From NCBI GenBank assembly GCA_936450465.1, contig OW388293.1, positions 30,881,860-30,945,859 of the forward strand: DNA of 64,000 nt, written 5' to 3'. The position numbers and the translations under genes are program-made. How positions within the stretch are numbered: the first letter of the stretch is position 1; every line of letters begins with the position of its first letter. Origin of the DNA: Gibbula magus (taxonomy: Eukaryota > Mollusca > Gastropoda > Trochida > Trochidae). Of the stretch, positions 37,401 to 49,400 are shown one piece after another. The notes under the pieces were generated by a model. It was given only the letters and a program-made list of their open reading frames with translations, made no database searches and had not been told where the DNA came from.

Positions 37401-40400
37401 AGCCACAGAATTTGATTCCAGGTTGGTCAGGAATGATGCAGATGATTCAACACGGTTCTTATCAAGGGAAGTCGTCTATCACATTCTTCCCAATGATTGA
37501 CATGAATCCCAGTGACCTAAGCTGCATTTACTCTACGCTAACATTCATCTCTGAACAAGCATCTCACTATGGTTCTAAACCTGTCATCACATTTGACCAG
37601 CCTCTGTACTGGAAGGCCCTTACAATCATCAGCAATGAACCTCATCAAAGTTACCTGAAGAAGATAATTCTTCGACTGGGAGGATTCCATACAGAAATGA
37701 GTTTTCTGGGATGCATTGGCTACGTAATGGGTGGGACAAGGTTACAAGAGACACTCGAAACCGTGTATGCTTCAAACGCTACTGTTCATATGCTCAGTGG
37801 AAAGGCAGTTACACGTGCAGTTCGGGGACACTTCCTTGTCAACAGAGTTCTCAATTACCTTCTTGTCAACAAGGCTGCAGACTCTGGTTCGCCAGCTGAA
37901 AGTGAAGTACTTGATGGATCTTCCACAAGCACAACCACATTGTCTGAAGATCTCCGTGATGCTACCTCCTTATTTGAAAGTATCCTAACTGAAGACATAT
38001 CTCCCACAGACATCGAAGACAGTCCATCTTTGACTCACATACGGGAACAGCTTTGCAAGACTAAGCAGTCACTTCTTCATTCTCGGACAGCAGCGCTTTG
38101 GCTCCTTTATATGGACATGGTTGACATTTTGAAGAAGTTCTTGACAGGAGAACGTACCAGCAATTGGAATCTTCATCTACAAGCAGTTATGGAAATGTTG
38201 CCATTTTTTGCTGCATGTGGCCATAACATGTATGCCAAGTCTGCCTATATCTATTTGCAAACAATGCAGCGACTCCACCAGGATCATCCAGATGTTTACC
38301 ATGCTTTCATGTCAGGACATCATGTCATCCGCAGAAGCGACAGGTACTGGGCTGGTTTATCTTCTGACTTAATCATTGAACAGGTTCTGATGAGGAGTTT
38401 GAAGTCCACTGGAGGTATGACAAGAGGGCACGGTATGGGGGAATCACAGAGATCTCAATGGTTGCTGTCTAGACCAGCATGTGTTGATGTCAATAATGCA
38501 ATGCAGTCTCTCACCCACATTGGATACCACACAAGTGACCAACACAAAGACACGACCCAGTCTAGGAAAGCCAGAGATGATAAAGACTCCTCTACCATCC
38601 TCTCCTTCCTTGAGGAAAGATCACCCTTTAATGATGATCCATCTTTACGCAACATTGCAACAGGTGTTACAGCTGACGACTCTGTCAACATTGAGCATTC
38701 ACAAGAAATAGGAAAGAAGATTGTGCAGTCCATGTGTGGTGAACATGTTGGGAACTACAGTTTCAAGAAACTCAACCGGGCAGTCTCAATGAATACAAAG
38801 GTAGCAGTGAAAGCAGATACAGATGTACACATTGACCACCAGCTACTTTTCCAGCGTCTCATAACAGCAGCAGATACATTCTCTGACAACGTTCCAGACC
38901 TCTTCAGCTACGAGTTATCAAGCTTCCCTTCCTCTCTCTTTGACACATCTGGATTAATGCGAGAAGCTCAGAAATCTGTAATGGCTGAAGCAATATGGAA
39001 GAAACACTGCAAAGATTCTCCACAACAGAACACTGAAGATGACTCTTATCACTATGTCTTGGATGGAGGTAGTCTTCTTCAACGCATTCCATGGACCACT
39101 GGCTCAACATTCTCATCACTTTGCGAGATCTACATAGAATACGTCATGAGAAAATACACAGATGCTACCATAGTATTTGATGGGTACATGTCAGGACCTT
39201 CCACAAAAGACACTGCACACTTACGACGGACTAAAGGTATCTGTGGTCCGAAAGTAAATTTTACTGAAGACATGGTGTTGACATCGAAGAAAGAACAGTT
39301 TCTCTCAAACAACGAGAACAAACAATCATTTATTGATCTACTGAGTTCAAAGTTTGTGAAAACTGGCTACAAGGTTGTCAAGGCGTGTGATGATGCCGAT
39401 CTTCTGATTGTACAAACTGCAGTGCAGAGCGCCATAATCAAACCAACAATCCTAATAGGGGAAGATACAGATCTCCTAGTTCTACTCCTTTTTCACGCTG
39501 ATCCTAAAGCTTCTACTCTGATCTTCAAATCTGAGAAAACAAAGAAAGTGTCAAGGGTATGGAACATCAACAGCCTCAAGTAAAGTATCGGAATCAACAT
39601 CTGTCAAATATTGCCGGCAATTCATGCTTTGACAGGATGTGATGCTACCTCTAGACTGTTTGGAATACTGTATATTACCGGGTATAAGTCGACCCCGCGT
39701 ATAAGTCGACCCCCTTTCTCAACTACCCAAATACTGGTCAAAACCCTATATCTCATGTATAAGTCGACCCCCCTTTTACCACGTGCTGACTGACACCGAG
39801 TGACAAGTCGACATGCCCAAAAGTCAACACAGCGGCGATTGGTAAGCAGTTATGTCGATCGACTTATCAATTGTTTTGCCCTAAATATTATTAAATGATA
39901 ATTTATTTTTCAGACTTTGTAAACAACCAATAAAAAAATACAACTTGTGACTCACGGTGTCTGTTATCATTTGTTTCAATCAAATTACATTTATCTCTCA
40001 TCAAGCTGACGACAAACATGTTGACAAAACTTTATTAGATAACCGGTGAATAGTTAAATTGTTACCTAGTAGAAAAAGACGTAAAATGACATTGCTTTTA
40101 CTTTTGAGATGAGAAGTGACAGGCTTTAATTAATGTTAATTACTATCAATTACTGTTAATTAAACATCAAAGCTTAGATAATTACCGGATGCTCTAATGA
40201 ATCACTACCCTGACTGGCAATTAACAAATCTCTTCACAACCTTACTCACACGTCTGTCTATTAACAAGTATTGAATATACACTATTATACAAGATGAATG
40301 GTGAACATCTCAGTAACACTACAATGACAATCGGCAATTTATGTTTCTCTAAATATTTTTTGAATATATGCTATTATGTTAGAACATCTCAGAAATTATA

Positions 40401-43400
40401 CGTTTACTCGTACCCGTAATTTGCACTTATCACTGCGTAAACACTTGATTATTTTTTCATGAGGATCTATCTCGCATGTCACCGGCTTCTATGTAGAATC
40501 TCATTGGTCCACGTGACCGTATCGAGTCACTCGACTTGCATCAAGGCTAGATATCGATCGATGTTTGTCAGGTAATAGTGAAGATTATAATATAAACTTT
40601 AATGAACTTTCGTGATTGAAATGTAATTTTTTATTCTCATATTTCACGCTATATTTGTATTTTAAAAAGACAACAATAAAGCATATGTTTTTTATTCAAT
40701 GATTTTAATATTGACTGGACATCGATGTTTGTGAATTGTTTCCCCTGTAAACATCGTCCGTTCGACTTGCTGGGCTGGCAGATACTTACCTGGCCTCTAG
40801 ATTTTTGGGTCTGAAACATAGACCCCGTGTATAAGTCGACCCCCCTCCTTGACCCCCTAATTTTTGGTATCAAATTCTCGACTTATACCCGGTAATATAC
40901 GGTAGGTTAAGCTGTTGGACTGCAGAAAATATCTTCTTCACAATTGACTATCAAGTATGCACAGACATTTTGTTGTCAGTCCACTCGAGAGAACATTATC
41001 AACGCAGCTGAAAGACTTGTTGTCCATCTCTATGGTGGCACTGAGAATGAGAGTCTTGATGAACTGAGGTTTAGAAAATTTTGTGAGAAGGCTACCACAT
41101 CTATTGTTCCTGTAAATGTGCATTCTCTCCCGCCTACATCAGATGCTGCGTCGTACCACGCCCTACGAGTCCACTATCAAGTGTGTCAGTGGACAGCAAC
41201 AGATACTGACATGCATCCTCATCAATGGGGCTGGATTACAGAGAAAGGTAGACTGATGCCTGTGAGAAGCAGTAAACCACCAGCTCCAGAACAACTTCTT
41301 CGTGTCATCAGATGTAGCTGTAAACGAGACTGTGAATCCAAACGCTGTTCTTGTAGGAAACACGGACTAAAGTGTTCAGTTGCATGTGGAGAGTGCCGTG
41401 GACTGAGTTGCAGCAATTCATCTGGAATCTCATCAGATGACTTGGATGACAATTTGCAATGAGAAAAAGCAATGGTATTATTTGAACTCAACTGTTACCA
41501 TAGATATGCAACGTACTCAAATAGTCCGATCATATTCATTAATCTTAATCAGAACATTGTTTTAAAAATACAAATACTGACTTTTGTGTAAGGAAAAGTA
41601 CAAAGGTGGCAACGCAGTGCTTTCTACTGGACACTATGGAATAGCGTTGCGTAACTTTTAGCCATCAGTATACTTACACAATTATCATTACAAATACAGA
41701 CCCAAATGAATTTAATGTTTCTGAGAGACAAATAACGTAATTATGAATGATCTATTGTAAAAAAAACCCATCAAACTAACGGACATGTTTATTTGACAAA
41801 TGAAAAATATTTTGATGGGCACATTTTTGGGGGTCAATTTGAAATAATAAAAAACACATGTTTCCAACCTTTGATTTTTCTAGACTTTTTTTTCTTCAAA
41901 GATACATAGTTATACTTTAAAAAAAAACACAAATCATTTCTTTTGCAAGGAGTTCATGGTTGACCTTATATTTCGGTTAAATTGACTGGACTACTAGATG
42001 TATTTCTGTTAAATAGTTCCCAGGCATTTGGAGGGTTAAATTTGGTTTACATCAAATGGCGAGGAGCCGGGCCTCAAATAAGCACCGGAGCTAAGAGCCT
42101 TTAAATGTGAATAATGGCCCGGGACCCTATTGGAGGAAATACGGTATATCAAAGCCGAGAATGTATTTTTATTTTCCTTTCATTAATAAAAAAAGGGGAG
42201 GTAATTGTTGATACGAGCCCTTAATCAATAATCAATTAAATAATAATTAAATAATTATGAATTTATGTGCCAGAGTGCTACAGCTAAGTATTTAGGAGAT
42301 ACAAACACCCTGATTGAGCAGGATGAATAAGGTGTTGTTATTAGCATTGTTTGTCTTTCCTGCTGGTGGTTGGCTAGATGCTTTTTATAGTTAAATGTCT
42401 TTATTCTTTCCAAATATGACATTGCTTTGGCAGTTCGTCAGTCTGTCTGTCCATCTGTTGTCATCTCCTTCCTTGAATACAACATGTTTTCTATTCTTCT
42501 CAACATATTCAAATAGTAAAGTTTCATAAATTTCAGATTTCTGATTTTGTTTTTTCTTATTTCAATGAACAAGAAATTTGCTTTGAATTCAGTAAAGGAT
42601 TATGTTTGTCCTCATGAAAGATTCCCAAAATATACTTTTATCAATTAGTGAAATTATGCCTTATTGGTATTCTTCGATCTACAACAGGGGGCGGGATAGC
42701 GCAGTGGTTAGTTCATTCTGCTTCGGATCAAGAGATCATTGGTTCAAATTCCGCCAGGCATTGCAACTTTGTCTGCAGTAAAGAACTGTTCTACATGCAG
42801 TAAGGTTTTGGTGAAATGCTACACTGCATTTCAGCACATTTCCACCCATGATTCGCTAGTTCCAGCCGATCCTCGCAGGTTTCACCGCAATGCATAGCCA
42901 CATGGCGTTGCGGGTTTCTCCCTGCCGTAATACTAGCAGCTGCAATATAAGGGAAATAGTTTTGAAAGCGGCTCACTCACCTCACCTCAACAACCTCGAT
43001 CTAGAACAAAACTTTTTTTCATTTTGTCCAAGTTTGTTTGTGGTAAGGTTTAAATCAGTCAAATGATTCCCTTAACTAAACATCCAATGAGGAACACTGA
43101 CTTCAAAACAAATGAAAACAATTCTCAAATTATTTCTAATTTTCTACGAGTTAAAACATATTTTGTTATTTGAACATTATTTCTAAATAAACATGTTTGG
43201 CATTTTTTTTACAGAGGCGAACTCTTTTCAAAGTTAGTAATGTTGTATTGCATTTAACATATATTGCACATGGAAGTACTTGTTACATAAAATATAAGTG
43301 CATAAATACACTAATTTCTATTCACAATTTAGCACAGGCTGTTATTTTGTTTCTTTTAATATGACTGTTTTACTATATAGTTTCATTAGTTATCCATGTA

Positions 43401-46400
43401 GTTTACTCACATCAAACACTCACAAACTTACATACGTTTTAGATGATATCTTTAATCTCTGATGGTTTGGTTGTGAACTGATTTGCCTTAAGATCTACTT
43501 CAAATTGTTGAATGTTTTCACTGGAATACATGTTATAGGTATATAAATATAACAGTGAAACCAAGTTATTACTGGACACTATGTATGAAAAATTTCTATC
43601 TCAATTTAATGCCAATGTTCAAGGCAGAAGTTCTATGTTTATTTTACCAATGATTATCATAATGCTTGTTATCCATTCATGAAAAGTTTTCCTCCAAGAC
43701 TTTAAAGAGAGGGTTCTATCAGGGTATGTTTTGTGGGAAAACAAGATGGCAGATACTCTGATAGAATGCTCTCTTTAAGGAAATAAAACCATTACCTCTA
43801 AGTGCTATTTTGATATAATGCTGTGTGTTTTCCCTGACAGAATAATAAAATAAACTTGTGATAGCTTTGTCATTTCCTCGGCAATTAAACCCCTAACCCG
43901 CCAGTACCAGAGAAGCCTGGGATAGCCTACCTAACCCTGGATTGTTCACTTTGTTTATAAATTGAAATTCCTGTTAATTAACCACTCAGAATTGTTTGGC
44001 AATAATACATTCAAAGTTTTAGACTTGTCATTTATATTGTTATATATCTGTTTGAATTTATCAAATTGGTTCACATTAATATTGTTTCAATTAATTAACT
44101 ACCATTAATATAATCTACACTTGCTATCAAATCAAAAAAAAAATCTGATGAAGGCAAACACCTTTGAAACATGTAACACTTGTTGTTCTTTTTACTCCAC
44201 GTGTTGGTGGCATATTTATCCTGTAAAAACATCTAGGGCAAATCAGTTGTATGATGGTGATTCCGGATTGCTGATCTGCGGTGCTTGTGTGAGCTTTCTG
44301 CATGCATTGTGCATCATTTTGTTATCATTGTCAGTTAGTAAAATATTACATTTTAATTGGCAGGTGTTTGGTAAACATTTATTAGCATGCTCGTTTAGCA
44401 TGTGTATACTATGTTATAATATGGCTCACATGAATTAACTATATATTCCTTATGCAAGACATGCAAAGTTTTTTCTTACTTCGTAAACAAGAAGACAAAA
44501 TAAGAAATCATTTGTAAATATAAGATGTTGTATGATTGTTTCTTATTTGACTAAATTCTTGTCTCATTTTCCTGTGTGTGATGATCGTCATGTTGCTTAA
44601 CTGTCACTGTCGTTGTGAGACTTATCCATGCTGCATGCTTATAGATTTGTTTATCATTTTGAAATAAACAACCTAAATATTTAAATCTGAAATAATTAAT
44701 GATAAATCTTGTCTCAAACATCTCAGTTATATGTGATCTGAATTATCATAGCCACAAATATTCTTATTAATTAATATCTTTGTTGAGGTTAAACAGTTAA
44801 CCCTCTTTTTAAGATAATCCAAAAATCTACATTGAAAATGACATATTTGGAGTTTTTTTTCAAAGGAAATTAATTACCATAATCAATGCAATAAGCTCCC
44901 ACACTCATATTCATATTACAAAATATTACATGTTTTTACACTTCCTGGCAACGTGAAAGAAGCCCCTTTGAAAAATTTAAGTTTTGAGTCATTGGAGCTT
45001 ATTACCTTGATTATGTTTGTCAATATTTTATAAATATAATAATACTTTTCTAAAATACAGTATTCCAAGCCTCAATCGTAAACTTAGTTGAAGCAATGCG
45101 CTCGAGTATGACAGCATCAGAATAGTACAAGTCTGAGATCTTGTAACTTCATCTCTTCTGGTCACATTCTTTTCATAAATTTTGCAGAGTAAGGATTTAT
45201 TATAAGATGGTAAAATAAGCAGAGGTTTTGTGTCTAAAACTACAATTTTACGACAGTCGCTTCATTATGTAAATACTACCTGCAGAACGATCGGCGAGTT
45301 GAGTGCAGATTTCAGACGCTAGAAGATCGAGCATGGAATCGAAAGATGACGGCCGACGCTGTTGTTCCCGATTCTGTCAGTCTTGAGGAGAATTGGTTTG
45401 CTGATGAAAAGCACAAAGTTGACACTTTTAGATGTAAGAAGTTCTTAAATCTTACCCACTCCCTGTGTTTTCTATTGCTCATTAATATCACTGAAACATG
45501 ATATCTTTCGGGTAAAGAAGTTAAGGTTTGGGGAGAAAAGACTGTCTAAAAATTCTTATTTTGAATATTATGATAAAATAGCCTTTTTATCTGTGAATCA
45601 ATTAAAAATTAATTCTTTCTTCATATTGAAGATATGATACTATTACAATTAAATTTGAAATATTTTTCAAGCATGCGCCACTATCTCTTGATAACATTTG
45701 CAGGTGGTTCGTTCACTGAAGGTGCAGAGTCATCTCTCTGTCTGTTTCATAGAAAGAACTCCTATACTGTGAGTGTGGTATCTTTATATTAACGATTGAC
45801 ATTTTAGTTTGCGTTGTAATCTTTAACATTTGATTTAACAGTGATATTTTTGGATAGCATATCTAATACTATAGCTCCTTGTTAATCTCTGAATATTCCC
45901 TTATTATAGTTATTCAGTTTTCATTCATGTAAATTGGCCATTCAGAATAGATTCTAATACAACAATGCGTTTGTACAGAGTTGGTATCCTATCATTAGCT
46001 CTACCGGTACAACTTTGTCAAAATATTTTTAGATATACATCTTGCAACTAATTTGCCATGAGTATGACCAGTTATAGTTGTAACAGTTATACGTTTATCA
46101 ATGTTTGAAGTTGATCAAAATTGGTTGTCAAATGATTTCCTTCATCATTAGTGTTACCCATTGTTAAGCAATGGATATCTTTATCAAGACTCATGAAATT
46201 TTCACAACTTGATGAAGTGTTATAAAATCAGAGATCATTGTAGGAGGTCTATAACAGTGAAAGAGTTTGTTTGGACCTACCTGAACAGAAACCAAAATAA
46301 ACCACAAACAACTACACATATACATGTTGAAAATATATGCTCTATGACTCTGTATTGTAACCATGAAAAGAAATAAAGTGATAAAAAGAAACTACTCATC

Positions 46401-49400
46401 ATTACTTAATCTTTCAAACTTTCAAGTTCTGTTGGTCCTTCTTCCTTGCATCCTCGGTTACCCATGGTTTTATATATGCTCCATTACTCTCCACTATATG
46501 ACCCATGGGAAACCTTATCAGAAAAATCTGTACTCAAATTACCCGCCCTTGGCCGGCGTGAGCCAATCAAACTGCTACGCAGCTTGGACCTGCGAGCCAA
46601 TGACAATTCATATCACTTCGCTTCAACGCAAACGAGGTCATTGTGTTAGCCATCCGTTACCGGTTATCTCCCTTGACCATTTCCGTCTTATCCCATTGAG
46701 CATTTTCTTTGGTTACTGACTACGTCACGCTGGCCAAGGGCGGGTAATTTGAGAACAGATTCCCCTGATAAGGTTTCCCATGGGGGATATAGTGGAGAGT
46801 AACGGAGCATATATAAAACCATGGGTAACCGAGGATGTCTTCCTTGCAGCCTAAAATAGTAGCAGCAGACAGGAAGAAGAAGTTTGACAGCGCACTGAGG
46901 GGTCTGCACGAGCTGTGTTCCTGGGGGGCCAAGGAGGGGCTGAAGAAACTGCGCTGTATACAGGAGGTGAGTTGTACAGTTAGACCACGATTACCCACAT
47001 GACTTCGTTACAGATGAAAATCATCCGGATAGTAAGTCGTGTGACTGTCTGAATCTGACATGGACCTAACCAAAAGACAACGAAATAATAAAAGTATTGA
47101 TTGATATTTAATTTAGTTTGACAACAAGTAATATTACAGCTTCAGTGTAATTGTTTTTATTACAAACAGTAGAGACCGACGTTGCCTCAATTAGAGTGAC
47201 ACATGTCATTCATGTTTGAGCCAGGGATTATGGATATGTCCCACAGTCTGTCCACACGTCAACTTTTCTGTTTTACATCTTTATCTGAAGAACCCTGGGC
47301 TCCTTGGCCATTGTTGATTATGAATTGTAGATTTGCTGACTGTTGCCACAGGGGTCATGACCTAAAGACCTATTAATGTTCTTCCCTAGAACAATAAATT
47401 GTGTGTACAGATAGCCCTCAGCCAATGGGGATTATAAATTGTAGATTTGGCATCTCTGTGGCCCCTAATAAGGGCTACAGGGGCCATAACCTAAAAACCT
47501 ATTTTGGTCCTTCAAGCCTGGTGAGCTACAGAGCCGGTGACTCTATTTTTTTCATTATCCCCCGCCGCGCGTTTAGCGCGAAGCGGGGGATATAGTATTC
47601 GGCTGCGTCCATCCGTCCGTCCGTACGTACGTACGTACGTCCGTACGAAATAGAATAACTCAAATACTATTCACTGGATTCTTTTCATATTTTGCATATG
47701 GGTTCATCATGGGAAGAGTAATGTTCTTACATAGGTTTGTGACCTTGACCTTCATTTCAAGGTCACAACAAGACTTTGTTATTTTACCCTTGTCAGCGGG
47801 ATATCTCATTAACCATCCTCTGGATTCTCTTCATATTTTACACATAGCTTCTCCAAGGAAAGACGACGGGCTGATTAGATTTTGGTGACCTTGACATTAT
47901 CTTCAAGGTCACAGCGGAACTTTGAATTTTCGACATGTTAATGTACATGTAAAGCTAGTCAGCGGGATATCTCAAGAACCATTCACCGGAATTCCATCAT
48001 TTCTTACACAAAGCACCTTCCAGGGAAGACGACGGGCTGATTAGATTTTGGTGACCTTGACATTATTTTCAAGGTCACAGCGGAACTTTGAATTTTTCGA
48101 CATGTTAATGTACATGTAAAGCTTGTCAGCGGGATATCTCAAGAACCATTCACCGGAATTCCATCATATCTTACATAATGCACCTCCTAGGAAAGTCAAA
48201 GGGCTGATTAGATTTGATGACCTTGACATTTTTGTCAAGGTCACAGTGGAACTTTGACTTTTTCGACATGTTTGACAGTCGATTTTGCTGATCTTGACAT
48301 TATTTTTAAATTTTGAAGTATTAATTTTCGGCGGGGGATCATGTCACCTTAGTGACAACTACTTGTTTTCTTTGTTTTAGCACTACATGAGGGAGACAAT
48401 GGTACTGGAGATAGAGAGGAATGAATCCGATCTCCTAGGTGAGTCCTGATGAATCTTACAACCTAGCTATATCATCATGTAGTTTTCCGTAAGCATAAAG
48501 TCATAACTGAATCCTGAATTATAAGTTGCTCTGATGACTAGCTGAAATGATTATTTTAAAGAAATTAGTAAATTCCTGTAATTTGGCCACCAAGGTGTAG
48601 TTCCACAGAGCAATTGTAGACTTACAAAGATCAAATATAGCCAGTTATTTTAACACAGAGAAACATCTGGGAAAGGTTCAGAAAATGGTCAAGGGGTGTT
48701 CCTCTCTAACCGATCTTAGACCGATCTTAGTCCTAAGATCTATTGGAACCCAATATTTTATTATTGGCCAAGATTGATCTTAGGACTAAGATTGGTTTGT
48801 GAAACATTGCCCTGATCATTTGTTATCACTTCGTTATCAGCATCTTCACAAAGATAAAATGACCATGTTTTTCCAGAACCGCCAGGGTCCCTAATGACCT
48901 GTGGACGATGTGTAACATCAAACTTTCTCACTGGAGTGTCAATGTGAGTTTAACTTTCGGTACATGTATTTTCTATAATACAAATAAAAGTATTGAGAAA
49001 ATTAGAATACAGTGTGTCTTTATAAATAAATTTATCTCTAAATAAACGCTGTTGTGTCAAAATTGAACAATCAATTTTATACCAAATCCTAAATAATTAC
49101 TGTCTTAAACCTTCAACTGCAAATTAAGTAATTTTTTGAATATATACCTATCATTATTTTACCCCACACCTAGGTGAATGAAATTATGCTTGTGAGTACT
49201 CCTGACCATACTCTTGATCGAGTTCGTAAGCCAGTTCAGAAATATAATTTTTACGGAGTTATGGCCCTTGAATAAAAAATTGAACTTAGCATGACTAATC
49301 GTTATAATGATCAAAAGTTTTCTCAGAAACAACAACAAGGCTTTTGATAAAGTTTGAAAACAAGATCTAAATATATTTTTTTCCGGAGTAATTGCCCTTG

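Larger units (their letters stand above)
34708..42144 (+). mobile_element. 7.4-kb DNA transposon encoding a PIN nuclease/CXC protein
   Basis: The ends are CCATATTTCCTCTAATAG (left) and the complement of CCGTATTTCCTCCAATAG (right), each flanked by TA (34706-34707, 42145-42146). Further matching blocks follow at equal depth: TAGTCCAGTCAATTTAA (34835-34851 against 41977-41993), GCAAAAGAAATGATTT (34872 on, against 41931-41946) and AAGTCTAGAAAAATC (34931-34945 against 41873-41887). The ends are therefore imperfect inverted repeats of about 280 bp. Between them is one gene of about 1457 codons, interrupted by a MITE. The large transposase-like gene with a FEN/XPG-type nuclease resembles what is described for Academ-type elements, some of which encode an XPG nuclease. 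I cannot verify that assignment here. It lies in SMCR8 intron 7 in sense orientation. Confidence 0.8.

Noticed and set aside
46363..46998. Similar open frames on both strands with shared peptide words (YPWFYICS)
   Set aside because: They arise from the two arms of the 389-bp MITE; on the plus strand the real coding sequence is SMCR8 exon 10.
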